64,000 nucleotides of DNA from Bradyrhizobium sp. 199 (GTDB lineage Bacteria; Pseudomonadota; Alphaproteobacteria; Rhizobiales; Xanthobacteraceae), in contig NZ_JADPJI010000005.1 of the NCBI RefSeq assembly GCF_023073355.1, forward strand, positions 1,798,001-1,862,000, written 5' to 3'. The notes below the pieces were generated by a model that saw nothing but the letters and a program-made list of their open reading frames with translations, had not been told where the DNA came from and made no database searches. This document shows positions 26,684 to 35,036 of this stretch, piece by piece. Numbering within the stretch: position 1 is the first letter of the stretch; each line of letters starts with the position of its first letter. Both the position numbers and the translations under genes were made by a program.

Positions 26684-27517
26684 CTACGTGCTTGCTACGA
26701 TGCGGACGCCACCGAGCTTGCGTTGTTGAATGAGGTCGACAAATCGAATGTAAGACTCGTGAAATGCATCATGTCCCGTCGGGGCTCCGGACTGCCTCGC
26801 TTCCTCGCGAAGCCGTTGATACATCGCGAGCCGCTCTTCGAGTATCGGCCTCCACTCCTCCGTCAAATCGGTGACCGAAAGCACCCCGAAGCCGACGTTC
26901 TCGACCAGTCTGCGGTAATCGGCAATGGAACGGAGCGGCTGAATTGCCATCCCGTCCCACATCAGTTGCGCGTCCGCAGGTGCAAGCGGCTCGTTGGCGA
27001 CCCAATCTGTAAAAGCCAATCGGCCGCCTGCCTTCAGAATGCGTCTGGCTTCCGCCAATGCCCTTTTCACATCAGGGACGTGACAGAATGATTCCTGGCT
27101 GACGACCGCGTCGACGCTTGCATCGGGCAGCGGAGCGTCCATCACGTTGCCTTCGACGATCCGCGCTACTTCCTGAAGGCCGACAAGCCTGGTCAGTTCT
27201 TGCGCGCCTGCAGCGCGCACAGGCGTAAATTCGACGCCGGTGACGTTGGCTCCGTATTTGTGAGCGAGGTAGCGTACGGTCCCGCCAAGGCCGGCGCAGA
27301 AATCGGCAACGGCTGTTCCGGGACCGATCCGCGCCTGTCGTGCCAGTTCGTCCGTGGCGGTGAGACCACCATAGTGGTCCTGGTCGTGCGCATACAGTTC
27401 CTCAGGGCGTAAGTCGTCGAGATGCCCGCGGCTTGCCCGGAGTTTGGTGACGATAATGTCGAGCGAGATGGGATGGCGATTGTAGAAATACAACAATTGC
27501 GAAGAGGTGTCGCTCAT
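26684..27517 (-). CDS. SAM-dependent methyltransferase
   Basis: This 277-residue class I methyltransferase has motif I VADFCAGLGGTVRYLA, the acidic end of strand 2 in VTGVEFTP, motif II/III SVDAVVSQESFCHVPD and KAGGRLAFTDW. The arrangement and length resemble small-molecule N-methyltransferases such as sarcosine/dimethylglycine or phosphoethanolamine methyltransferases. DFCAGLGG replaces the more usual DxGxGxG, a common variant in that group. The substrate cannot be assigned. ATG behind GGAGCAAGCTTC; 190 bases from the preceding secreted protein gene. Confidence 0.85.
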   Translation of the reverse strand: MSDTSSQLLYFYNRHPISLDIIVTKLRASRGHLDDLRPEELYAHDQDHYGGLTATDELARQARIGPGTAVADFCAGLGGTVRYLAHKYGANVTGVEFTPVRAAGAQELTRLVGLQEVARIVEGNVMDAPLPDASVDAVVSQESFCHVPDVKRALAEARRILKAGGRLAFTDWVANEPLAPADAQLMWDGMAIQPLRSIADYRRLVENVGFGVLSVTDLTEEWRPILEERLAMYQRLREEARQSGAPTGHDAFHESYIRFVDLIQQRKLGGVRIVAST

Positions 27518-27782
27518 GAAGCTTGCTCCGCAGTCTGGATTCCGGCGGGAAAAGTGACTCGGCCAGCTGCCAGATCAACAAATGCTTTCCCGTGACCTCA
27601 ACGGGCCGAGGTCGCGCCCGATGATCCTATAGGTCGAGCGGGGACGATGCCAGGAATGCGGCGTCGGTGCACCGCTGCGGCTACTAGCTCGGTGTTAGCT
27701 ACGGGCCAGTAGCTGGCAATCGGCCTCGGCAAGCACGGCCAGGTGGGGTGCCCCGATACGGACACCCTTATCAATACGCCTC

Positions 27783-28502
27783 CTAAGCCCGCCGCATCAG
27801 CTTGAGCGAAGCCGCCAGCCGCAGGCTCCGCTTCCCTGCGAGCGCGATGCCTTCGAGCTCGCCGGTATCAGCCGTGCAGGTCCCGGAGAATCCGATTCCG
27901 ACCTCGAAGCCGCCGAAGACGGGGTTTTCGCCTTTCGCCGGCGTGTGCTCCTGGTTCAGCATCTCGCCCTTCCAGCGGCCGTCCGCGGAGGAATATGAGC
28001 CGAGATAATAGAAGAATGCGTCGCCCCCGAGGATGCGCCCGTCGATCAGCAGCATCACCCCGGAGAGGCTGGCCTGGACACCATCGAGCGCGCGCAGGCT
28101 CATCCCGTAGAGCCCGTTGGCGATGCCGCCCTGCCCGATCGTGCCGCGCGGCGGCAGCGCCCCATCGTCGAGCCGGGTGAGATTGGCCCGGAAATTGGCG
28201 CCCGGCATCGTATTCGCACTGCCCTGAAGACGGATCTCGTTCCCGATCAGCCGGCCGCGTGCCCCGATCGAGGCGACGTCCGCACCCATCAGCGGCTTGT
28301 AATTGGGATCGTGGTTATGCCGCTCGGTGATCACCTCGGCGACGATCTCGCCGCCCTGCTCGGCATAGGTGCCAAGATGCGCGAAGCCCGAATTGCCGCC
28401 GAGCATCTTGCCGTGATGCAGGCACATGATGCTGCGCCCGAACGCATCGTTGACGCCGTATTCAACCTTGTAGAGACCGTCCAGCACGCAATGAACCCGC
28501 AA
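27783..28502 (-). CDS. Tandem GrlR-domain protein, paralogue 1
   Basis: This 239-residue protein contains two copies of the small beta-barrel GrlR-like domain. Copy one has LDGLYKVEYG, MLGGNSGFAHLGTY and residues to about 112. Copy two has IANGLYGMSLRALDG, GRILGGDAFFYYLGSY and a C-terminal AGKRSLRL. The repeated [GG(D/N)SxFxxxGxY] element is the family mark; GrlR is known as a regulator in enteric attaching-effacing pathogens, and the rhizobial role is unknown. The start at 28502 is TTG, with a GTG five codons later. Neither has a strong ribosome site. Confidence 0.75.
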   Translation of the reverse strand: MRVHCVLDGLYKVEYGVNDAFGRSIMCLHHGKMLGGNSGFAHLGTYAEQGGEIVAEVITERHNHDPNYKPLMGADVASIGARGRLIGNEIRLQGSANTMPGANFRANLTRLDDGALPPRGTIGQGGIANGLYGMSLRALDGVQASLSGVMLLIDGRILGGDAFFYYLGSYSSADGRWKGEMLNQEHTPAKGENPVFGGFEVGIGFSGTCTADTGELEGIALAGKRSLRLAASLKLMRRA

Positions 28503-28733
28503 AATCGGAAAAGAATCGCGGGCTACCTAGCATTGCCGCCGCAGCTCGGCCATCCGGCTTTTCCGCGCAGGGGCCTTGCGGGACCTCCGCTGCCACTGTG
28601 CCATCATGCCCCTGTTTTGCCCGAGGGGTCAACCATCCACTTCGCTTAATCCGCAGGCAGCGATTTCAAGGGCTTGGCTACTGTGCATGGGGTTGTTTTC
28701 GCGTTTCATGTTTGCCGCAAGGCTGATCAGGCG

Positions 28734-28883
28734 TCAGTGACGCTTGAAACACTGCACCTCGCGCTCGTGCTTCTCGGCTGCCGCACGGCTCCTGAAGGTC
28801 GCGAGATTACGACGCTTGCCGCTCTTCGGATTCACCTTGCGTGAACGAAGGCGGCATTCGCCCGACGCCAGTTTGCGGATCAC
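28734..28883 (-). CDS. 49-residue basic conserved-looking protein
   Basis: A GTG at 28883, one base after the stop of the binding-protein gene, starts a 49-residue protein with IRKLASGECRLRSRK, SGKRRNLATFRSRAAAEKHE and a final FKRH. The pattern matches short basic proteins that I recall as widespread in Bradyrhizobium and looks like an integrase Arm-type or AP2-like DNA-binding fold. The stop/start overlap TGACGTG suggests translational coupling to the gene upstream. Function unknown. Confidence 0.6.
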   Translation of the reverse strand: MIRKLASGECRLRSRKVNPKSGKRRNLATFRSRAAAEKHEREVQCFKRH

Positions 28884-28884
28884 G

Positions 28885-29568
28885 TCAAGGCTCGAGTCCC
28901 GATTGGCGCAGGACGGGCACGACCTCCGGCGATGCCAGATAGCGCAGCAGGCGGCCCGCGGCATCGGCATGTTTTGCGTTCGCCATGCGGCCGGCGGAGA
29001 ACACCGCCGGCATCTGCAATTCATGCGGGATCGGCCCAATCACCTCGATGCCTTCGACCTGCTTCAGCTCGCTGATCTGCTGCACGGCGAGATCGGCCTC
29101 GGCGCCGACGATCTGCTGCGCCGTAAAGCCCTGCTCGACGACGGTGGCCTTGGCGTTGATCTCGGCTGCGATCCCCATCCGTACGATCAATCGGGCGAAG
29201 TAGACGCCGCTCGCGCCAAGCCGCGAATAGGCAACGGATTTGGCTGCAAGCAGCGTCTTGCGCAGCGCCGCTTCGCTTGCGATGTCGGGGTGCGCCTGCC
29301 CTGCCCGCACGGCAATGCCGACATAGGAGCGCGCCAGATCGGCCGCGCCGGCCGCGAGCACACGGCCCTCCGCGATCATCTCGTCCAGCCCCTTGCGCGT
29401 GAGGATCACGAGATCGGCGGCCTCGCCGTCGCGTAGGCGCTTCAGCAAGGCCAGGGTGGGCGCGAAGTCGGCGTCGACATGGATGCCTGTTTCAGCCTCG
29501 AAGACGGAGGACAGGCTGCGCATCGCGCCCATCAATCCGAGCGTCGAGAGCATACGAACTTTTTCCAT
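28885..29568 (-). CDS. ModA-like substrate-binding-domain protein without signal peptide
   Basis: This 227-residue protein resembles the extracellular molybdate/sulfate-type binding fold (SBP_bac_11): LSTLGLMGAM at the start, ADFAPTLALLKRLRDGEAADLVILTRKG, KSVAYSRLGASGVYFARLI, and AQQIVGAEADLAVQQISEL. It lacks a signal peptide, so it appears to remain in the cytoplasm and is unlikely to serve an ABC importer directly. It lies 17 bases after the second tandem GrlR gene and directly before the 49-residue gene, making a three-gene operon. A ligand-sensing role is a possibility. Confidence 0.8.
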   Translation of the reverse strand: MEKVRMLSTLGLMGAMRSLSSVFEAETGIHVDADFAPTLALLKRLRDGEAADLVILTRKGLDEMIAEGRVLAAGAADLARSYVGIAVRAGQAHPDIASEAALRKTLLAAKSVAYSRLGASGVYFARLIVRMGIAAEINAKATVVEQGFTAQQIVGAEADLAVQQISELKQVEGIEVIGPIPHELQMPAVFSAGRMANAKHADAAGRLLRYLASPEVVPVLRQSGLEP

Positions 29569-29585
29569 GAGCGATCCTGTAGCGA

Positions 29586-30314
29586 TCAGGCGCGGTGCAT
29601 CAGCTTGAGCGCCGCAGTCAGGCGCAGGCTGCGCTTGCCGGCGAGTGCGGTCGCCTCCAGCACAGCCGCTTCCGCGTCGTAGCTGCCGGAGAAGCCGATG
29701 CCGACCTCGCGGCCGCCAAAAATCGGATCGTCCTTGGCCGGCGTGTGCTCCTGGTTGAGCACCTGGCCCTTCCAGCGGCCTTTCGCGGCAGTGTAGCTGC
29801 CGAGATAGTAGAACGAGGCATCGCCGCCGAGGATGCGGCCCTGGTTGAGCAGCATCACGCCGGTCAGACCGCCGTCCAGGCCGTCGAGCATCCGCACGTG
29901 GATGGAGTAGAGACCATCGGCAATGCCGGCTTCGCCGATGCGACCGGCGGTCGGCACTTCGTCTTCCGTGATCGGCGTCATCACCGACTGGAAGGACACG
30001 CCTGGCAGCTCTTTCAGCTCGCCCTTGAAGCGATAGAGATCGCCGTCCGCCCAGCCCTTGGCGAGCAGGGTGGCATCGTCGGTGCCCGCCATGGCGCGGT
30101 AGTTCGGATCGGGGTTATGGCGGACGGTGCTGATCACGACGTCGATGCCGCTGTCGGTCTTCTCGTAGGTGCCGATATGGGCGAAGGCCGAATTGCCGCC
30201 GAGCATCCTGCCGTTGCCGGCATGCATCACGCTCCGGCCGACGGCGTCGCCGAGCTGAAATCTCACCTTGTAGAAGCCTTCAAACACCAGCCGCGTCCCC
30301 GGCCCCGCGCGCAT
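29586..30314 (-). CDS. Tandem GrlR-domain protein, paralogue 2
   Basis: This 242-residue protein has the same two-domain layout as the gene at 27783. Domain one runs from FEGFYKVRFQ through MLGGNSAFAHIGTY; domain two from IADGLYSIHVRMLDG through GRILGGDASFYYLGSY to AGKRSLRLTAALKLMHRA. The two paralogues are nearly identical at the start of domain two and at the C-terminus, so they arose by gene duplication after domain duplication. Beyond the ATG at 30314, a GTG at 30287 is an alternative start. First gene of an operon with the ModA-like and 49-residue genes. Confidence 0.78.
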   Translation of the reverse strand: MRAGPGTRLVFEGFYKVRFQLGDAVGRSVMHAGNGRMLGGNSAFAHIGTYEKTDSGIDVVISTVRHNPDPNYRAMAGTDDATLLAKGWADGDLYRFKGELKELPGVSFQSVMTPITEDEVPTAGRIGEAGIADGLYSIHVRMLDGLDGGLTGVMLLNQGRILGGDASFYYLGSYTAAKGRWKGQVLNQEHTPAKDDPIFGGREVGIGFSGSYDAEAAVLEATALAGKRSLRLTAALKLMHRA

Positions 30315-30403
30315 CCAGTCTCACTCTATCTCGCATTCCGCGGCAGTGGACAAGTGTCGCGGGGCCGAGCTCGGCAGGCATAGGAACGGCCGTCATCCAA
30401 ATG

Positions 30404-30441
30404 CAAAAAATCCGCCGGAGCCTTGCAGCTCCGGCGGATTG
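30404..30441 (-). terminator. Rho-independent terminator of glnII
   Basis: On the minus strand a perfect stem AATCCGCCGGAGC / GCTCCGGCGGATT with a TGCAAG loop is followed directly by a run of T residues. It lies 44 bases beyond the glnII stop and separates glnII from the GrlR operon downstream. Confidence 0.92.
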
Positions 30442-30484
30442 AGACCAACCCGGGCCAGCCCCCCAGCCCGGGCCGGGAGGATCT

Positions 30485-31519
30485 TTAGGCCGCGGCCTTC
30501 TTGTCGACCGGCACGGACGCAATCGTCTTCAGGATCTGCGAAGCGATCTGGTATGGGTCGCCCTGCGAGTTCGGACGGCGGTCTTCCAGATAGCCCTTGT
30601 AGCCGTTGTTGACGAAGGAGTGCGGAACGCGGATCGAGGCGCCGCGGTCGGCAACGCCGTAGCTGAACTTGTTCCACGGCGCGGTCTCGTGCTTGCCGGT
30701 CAAACGCTTGTCGTTGTCCGGGCCGTAGACGGCGATGTGGTCCATCAGGTTCTTGTCGAAGGCGGCCATCAGAGCTTCGAAATACTCCTTGCCGCCGACG
30801 GAGCGCATGTACTCGGTCGAGAAGTTGGCGTGCATGCCGGAGCCGTTCCAGTCGGTGTCGCCGAGCGGCTTGCAGTGGAATTCGATGTCGATGCCGTACT
30901 TCTCGGTGAGGCGCAGCATCAGGTAGCGAGCCATCCACATCTGGTCGGCAGCGGTCTTGGAGCCCTTGCCGAAGATCTGGAACTCCCACTGGCCCTTGGC
31001 GACTTCCGCGTTGATGCCTTCATGGTTGATGCCGGCAGCCAGGCAGAGGTCGAGATGCTCTTCGACGATCTTGCGGGCGACGTCGCCGACATTCGAGTAG
31101 CCGACGCCCGTGTAGTACGGACCCTGCGGCGCCGGATAGCCGGCGGCCGGGAAGCCGAGCGGACGGCCGTCCTTGTAGAAGAAGTATTCCTGCTCGAAAC
31201 CGAACCAGGCGCCGGCGTCGTCGAGAATGGTGGCGCGCTTGTTGGAGGCGTGCGGGGTCTTGCCGTCGGGCATCATGACTTCGCACATCACGAGCACGCC
31301 ATTGGTGCGCGCGGCGTCCGGGAAGACGGCTACCGGCTTCAGCACGCAATCGGAGCTGTGGCCTTCGGCCTGCTGCGTGGAGGAGCCATCGAAACCCCAG
31401 AGCGGAAGCTGCTCGAGCGTCGGGAACGACGCGAATTCCTTGATCTGAGTTTTGCCGCGCAAGTTCGGGGTCGGCGTATATCCGTCGAGCCAGATGTACT
31501 CGAGCTTATACTTGGTCAT
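30485..31519 (-). CDS. glnII: Glutamine synthetase type II (GSII)
   Basis: This 344-residue protein is the short eukaryote-like GSII found in rhizobia beside GSI, ligating ammonium to glutamate with ATP in the cytoplasm. Visible marks are LEYIWLDGYTPTPNLRGKT, LWGFDGSSTQQAEGHSSD, CEVMMPDGKTPHASNKR, WFGFEQEYFF, GINHEGINAEVAKGQWEFQ, GMHANFS, and GVADRGASIRVP. ATG behind AGAGAGG. Upstream lies a near-consensus sigma-54 site at 31609-31624 and a divergent gstI-like gene; downstream is a strong terminator. In Bradyrhizobium glnII is nitrogen-regulated through NtrC, which fits this promoter. Confidence 0.97.
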   Translation of the reverse strand: MTKYKLEYIWLDGYTPTPNLRGKTQIKEFASFPTLEQLPLWGFDGSSTQQAEGHSSDCVLKPVAVFPDAARTNGVLVMCEVMMPDGKTPHASNKRATILDDAGAWFGFEQEYFFYKDGRPLGFPAAGYPAPQGPYYTGVGYSNVGDVARKIVEEHLDLCLAAGINHEGINAEVAKGQWEFQIFGKGSKTAADQMWMARYLMLRLTEKYGIDIEFHCKPLGDTDWNGSGMHANFSTEYMRSVGGKEYFEALMAAFDKNLMDHIAVYGPDNDKRLTGKHETAPWNKFSYGVADRGASIRVPHSFVNNGYKGYLEDRRPNSQGDPYQIASQILKTIASVPVDKKAAA

Positions 31520-31608
31520 TGAGCCTCTCTGTAGATGATGCGAAAGGTTGGGGGGCCCGGGGGCCCGCGAACTTTTTGTACCCGGCCACCATCGGCCGGC
31601 CCGCTACA

Positions 31609-31624
31609 AGCATTTGTCGTGCCA
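31609..31624 (-). promoter_or_regulatory. Sigma-54 (-24/-12) promoter of glnII
   Basis: On the minus strand TGGCACGACAAATGCT matches the sigma-54 consensus TGGCACGNNNNTTGCW at all but one position, with the required ten bases between the GG and GC pairs. It lies 90 bases upstream of the glnII ATG and implies a leader of about 75-80 bases. Confidence 0.85.
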
Positions 31625-31697
31625 AAAGGCCGCAGTCCGGCAGGTTTTCCACCGCGGCCGGGGTCTGCTTGCCGCGAGCAAACCGCCTCCTGCCCCG

Positions 31698-31714
31698 TGC
31701 GTCATAGCCGCGCA
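31698..31714. promoter_or_regulatory. Possible NtrC-type upstream site
   Basis: TGCGTCATAGCCGCGCA (flanked to GTGCG...CGCAC) is a 17-base interrupted palindrome with the TGC-N11-GCA geometry of NtrC sites. It lies about 75 bases upstream of the glnII -24 element, a normal enhancer distance. The inner bases deviate from consensus, so this is only a candidate. Confidence 0.3.
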
Positions 31715-32059
31715 CCTTCGCGTGTAGCTGCAGCGCAAAAACCCAGGGAAATCGCCCGATTCTGAAGCAGACGGCGCCGTGCTGGAGGTTGCCGATGAAA
31801 CGCGCATCAACGTCCGGCAACTTTCGCAAAGTCACTTGCCCCTGCCCAGCAACCTTTGCGATGGCCCAGGCATTGGTCACCTGCGGCGTGCCCCACGAGA
31901 TGCAGACCTCCGACTGCCTACAAATTGGGCGGCAACTGATTTCCTTTTCAGCACTTTCCAATCCGGGGAGACGCGGCCGATATGGGGAATCCTGTAACCA
32001 CAATCGAACGAGTCGCGCGCACCATGGAGGCCAAGGCGCTTCGACCAAGGAGAATCGCA

Positions 32060-32263
32060 ATGATGAACGATGGTCTGAGTCACGGATCGGCAACGATCTA
32101 CCAATTCCCGGTCGGGGGCCGCGCAGCTCTCGCCGGACGCCGCTATGGCGAGACCCGCCTTGCAGCCGATCACGCCTCGCTTCCTGCGAACGCCTCGATT
32201 TGCAGCGACAGCTGGTACCACCAGGACGCGGTCGACGAAGCCAAGCCGAAATGGGATCGTTGA
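32060..32263 (+). CDS. gstI: GstI-like small protein (DUF2735), divergent from glnII
   Basis: This 67-residue protein has ATIYQFPVGGRAA, the DUF2735 signature, and a C-terminal DSWYHQDAVDEAKP. The ATG follows AAGGAGAATCGCA; the frame opens earlier (31982) without support. In Rhizobium leguminosarum the gstI gene lies upstream of and divergent from glnII and encodes a peptide of similar size that lowers GSII translation. Position, size and family fit, so the symbol is given on context. The 540-base glnII-gstI gap (31520-32059) should hold both promoters; I see no other gene in it. Confidence 0.72.
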   Translation: MMNDGLSHGSATIYQFPVGGRAALAGRRYGETRLAADHASLPANASICSDSWYHQDAVDEAKPKWDR

Positions 32264-32316
32264 TCCCCACGCCTCGTTTGAAACCGCCACGCCGGCGGAA
32301 GCCTCCGGCGACAGTT

Positions 32317-32354
32317 CAAAAAGGGTCGAGACAACGGCGTTTCGGCCCTTTTTG
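32317..32354. terminator. Bidirectional terminator between gstI and the lysozyme-inhibitor-like gene
   Basis: CAAAAAGGGTCGA pairs with TCGGCCCTTTTTG around a loop of about 12 bases. T runs flank the stem on both strands, so it can terminate both the + strand gstI transcript and the minus strand transcript from 32686. Confidence 0.8.
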
Positions 32355-32380
32355 ATTCTCGCGCGATGACGCCGTTCAGG

Positions 32381-32686
32381 TCATTGCGCAGGCCGTCGCG
32401 GCCGCTTCAGATGCTTGACTGTGCTGGTGCCGGACTTGGCGATGGTCAGCGTGATGCCCGCACCCGAATAGCGTATGCCGGAGACCGTCAGCCGCTTGGC
32501 GAGGGTGACCGGCTCGCCGTCAATCTGAAGAAAAGCGCGCTTGTCGTCGTCATAGAACCCCACGATGAACTGCGTCCCGTCGGTGCAGCGATAGGTCTGG
32601 AACGTCTGCGCTCCAGTCTGCCGCACGCCGCAAATTCCAGCTGCCAGCATGGTGATCCCACAAAGAATGGCCTTGTGCCGGACCAT
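32381..32686 (-). CDS. MliC/PliC-like lysozyme inhibitor family protein
   Basis: This 101-residue protein has a signal peptide (hydrophobic stretch ILCGITMLAAGICGV, cleaved near residue 26) and a small beta-barrel domain: TYRCTDGTQFIVGFYDD, then LTVSGIRYSGAG. The YxC-DG start and SGxRY motif are marks of the MliC family of C-type lysozyme inhibitors; the SGxRY loop is the part that enters the lysozyme active site. Only one or two cysteines remain outside the signal. A periplasmic protective role is inferred. ATG behind GGGGGCGATC. Confidence 0.75.
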   Translation of the reverse strand: MVRHKAILCGITMLAAGICGVRQTGAQTFQTYRCTDGTQFIVGFYDDDKRAFLQIDGEPVTLAKRLTVSGIRYSGAGITLTIAKSGTSTVKHLKRPRRPAQ

Positions 32687-32759
32687 GATCGCCCCCTGTA
32701 ATAGACCTCAACGACACGCCAACTCGTGCGTCCAATGGAACGTAACCGAAGCCGATCCC

Positions 32760-33503
32760 ATGTCAGATTCCCCTGCCCGCCACCTCGCCTTGCAAGGCGC
32801 CAGCAATTTTCGCGATCTCGGCGGCTATCCGACGTCCGATGGCCGCACCACGCGCTGGCGGCACATCTTCCGCTCCAACCATCTCGGCCAGCTCACGGCC
32901 GCCGATGTCGAGATCGTCCGTGCGCTGGGCGTGCGAAGCGCGTTCGATTTCCGCGGGGTGGAAGAGCGCGCGGCCGGCATCTGCGTCGTGAACGAGATCA
33001 CGGTACATTCGCTGCCGATCGAGCCGAGCGTCGTTGCCGGGCTGCGCGCCGAACTCGCGCGGGGCACGCTAACGGCACCGGTCGCCCTCGAGCTCATGCG
33101 CGAATCCTATCGCAACTATGTTCGCCACCACACGCACAGCTTTCGCGCCCTGTTCGGCCATCTCCTGGAGGACCGCGCGCCGCTGGTGATTCACTGCACG
33201 GCCGGCAAGGACCGCACCGGCTTTGCCATCGCGCTGATCCTGCGCGCGCTCGACGTGCCCGAAGACGTCATCTCCAAGGACTACCTGCTCACCAACCAGC
33301 ACTACAAGCGCGATGCGACGGCGGCCACCGACCTGCCGGAAGATGTGCGCAATGCCATCGGCAGCGTCGAATCCTCTTACCTGGGCGCGGCTTTCGAAGC
33401 GGTCGTCAAGGAATACGGCGACATCGAGAGCTATTTTCGCGACGGGCTCAAGCTTGGCACGGCGGAGCGAGCCGCGCTCAAGGACCGCTATCTGCAGGCG
33501 TGA
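32760..33503 (+). CDS. Tyrosine/serine protein phosphatase (DSP-like)
   Basis: This 247-residue protein has the N-terminal SNFRDLGGYPTSDGR block and the signature HCTAGKDRTGFA (Cys146, Arg152; CX5R) of the bacterial tyrosine-serine phosphatase family that includes lipid-phosphoinositide-like members. It lacks a signal peptide. It should dephosphorylate phosphotyrosine-type substrates in the cytoplasm; the target is unknown. I chose the ATG at 32760; the frame from 32649 overlaps the neighbour's start. It is divergent from the MliC-like gene. Confidence 0.9.
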   Translation: MSDSPARHLALQGASNFRDLGGYPTSDGRTTRWRHIFRSNHLGQLTAADVEIVRALGVRSAFDFRGVEERAAGICVVNEITVHSLPIEPSVVAGLRAELARGTLTAPVALELMRESYRNYVRHHTHSFRALFGHLLEDRAPLVIHCTAGKDRTGFAIALILRALDVPEDVISKDYLLTNQHYKRDATAATDLPEDVRNAIGSVESSYLGAAFEAVVKEYGDIESYFRDGLKLGTAERAALKDRYLQA

Positions 33504-33517
33504 TCTGAGCGGCTGCC

Positions 33518-34237
33518 TCAAGCCATCGGCCCGAGGGACTTGATGATAGTGCTCTTGAGCGCCAAGGAGATTTGTTGGGTGCTCCAATCATTCTGATGCA
33601 GCTTGTCAGGATCACCCGTGTCGATCAATTGCTCGAAAGAGACGTTGTTTTGCACGTGCCAATGCCGCATCAGCGCCCAGCGCTGGAACAGATTCACCTG
33701 GGCCTCATTGGCAGCATCGCGGATCAGCCGGACAATCTTTTCCGAGAGCTCAGCCCGGCCGTCCCAAAGCATCTTCGTCACATACTGGGGATCAATCACC
33801 AGAACCTCGAAGCCGCGGGCGCGCAATTGTCCCAAACCCTTCCTGATGTCCGCGGCAACAACGTCCACGTCGTACTTGTCGTTGTGAAAGACCGCGTTCG
33901 TTCCAACCTGCCAGATGACCAGTGCCGGATCATCATGAAAAATATCGGCCTCGAAGCGTCCGAGCTCTTCGGTTGCCTCTTCTCCGCCCTTGCCCCGGTT
34001 CAGCACGTCAATTCGGATGTCCGGGCGCGGGATAACGTCCTTGAAGTATTGCCGCAGGTACATCTCCAGCCGATAGGGATATGGGACGACATCGCCCCGT
34101 CCGGCCGTTGACGACGAGCCCATGGCCACGATGCGCACCGGACCCTTTCCGTCCAATGCCTGCCGAAGCCGCACCAGCGGATATTTCAGGTCGACGATCG
34201 CTGGGGGAAACTCGACGGTTGGCAAATTGTCAGACAT
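33518..34237 (-). CDS. SGNH/GDSL family hydrolase
   Basis: This 239-residue protein shows block I as VAMGSSSTAGRGD (nucleophile Ser42), an Asn/Gly region RGKGGEEATEE, block III as IWQVGTNAVF (GTN instead of the usual GxND), and a late HQND motif. It has no signal peptide. The family hydrolyses esters or acyl groups; this member's substrate is unknown. The ATG at 34237 follows CGAGGAGATTGTTTC; the frame extends to 34453 over the next gene's start. It converges with the phosphatase gene. Confidence 0.82.
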   Translation of the reverse strand: MSDNLPTVEFPPAIVDLKYPLVRLRQALDGKGPVRIVAMGSSSTAGRGDVVPYPYRLEMYLRQYFKDVIPRPDIRIDVLNRGKGGEEATEELGRFEADIFHDDPALVIWQVGTNAVFHNDKYDVDVVAADIRKGLGQLRARGFEVLVIDPQYVTKMLWDGRAELSEKIVRLIRDAANEAQVNLFQRWALMRHWHVQNNVSFEQLIDTGDPDKLHQNDWSTQQISLALKSTIIKSLGPMA

Positions 34238-34352
34238 GAAACAATCTCCTCGCGATCTAAAGTTGCATCTATAGCCCAGCCTTGAAGCTGCCGCCATTGC
34301 AAGTCCAATTCGCTCGACGCAAAAGTCGCAGCAAAGCGAAACGGCGGAGAGC

Positions 34353-35036
34353 ATGGTGCAGGGAAAAATCATTGTCGTGACCGGCGCACTCGGTGCGCTC
34401 GGCAAGGTCGTTGCCGAAACCGCACAGTCGCGCGGCGCGCGCGTCGCCGGCATCGATCACGCGCCTTCGCAAGTACCCACGACGCCCGACCGCATCGAGA
34501 TCGGCGGCGTCGACCTATCCGACGCGGTCGCAGCGAAGACAGCGACCGATGCGGCGGCAACGCATTTCGGCCGGCTCGATGCGCTGATCAACATCGCCGG
34601 CGGCTTCGCGTTCGAAACCGTTGGTGACGGCGACATCAAGACCTGGCAACGCATGTACGCACTCAATGTCCTGACCGCGCTCAACACCTCGCGCGCGGCG
34701 CTGCCGCATCTCGCGGCGTCCAAGGCCGGCCGCATCGTCAATATCGGCGCTGTGGGCGCGCTCCAGGCCGGCAGCGGAATGGGACCTTATGCGGCCTCGA
34801 AGGCTGGCGTGCATCGCCTCACCGAGGCGCTCGCCAACGAGTGGAAGGGCAAGGTCACGGTAAACGCGGTGCTGCCCTCGATCATCGACACCAGGGCCAA
34901 CCCTGCCGACATGCCGAAGGCGGACTTCTCCAAATGGGTGACGCCGCAGGAACTCGCCGAGGTCATCCTGTTCCTCGCCAGCGATGCCGCATCCGGCATC
35001 ACCGGCGCGCTGATCCCGGTGGCCGGGCGGGTGTGA
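34353..35036 (+). CDS. SDR family oxidoreductase
   Basis: This 227-residue short-chain dehydrogenase/reductase has the nucleotide motif VVTGALGALG at about 8-17, NIAGG at the end of strand 4, and the active-site YAASKAG. The conserved glycines are spaced as TGxxGALG, and the usual Ser is in a GAVGALQAGSG loop. Length is short but complete. NAD(P)-dependent, cytoplasmic, substrate unknown. Its stop is immediately followed by the end of the convergent single-domain GrlR gene. Confidence 0.9.
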   Translation: MVQGKIIVVTGALGALGKVVAETAQSRGARVAGIDHAPSQVPTTPDRIEIGGVDLSDAVAAKTATDAAATHFGRLDALINIAGGFAFETVGDGDIKTWQRMYALNVLTALNTSRAALPHLAASKAGRIVNIGAVGALQAGSGMGPYAASKAGVHRLTEALANEWKGKVTVNAVLPSIIDTRANPADMPKADFSKWVTPQELAEVILFLASDAASGITGALIPVAGRV

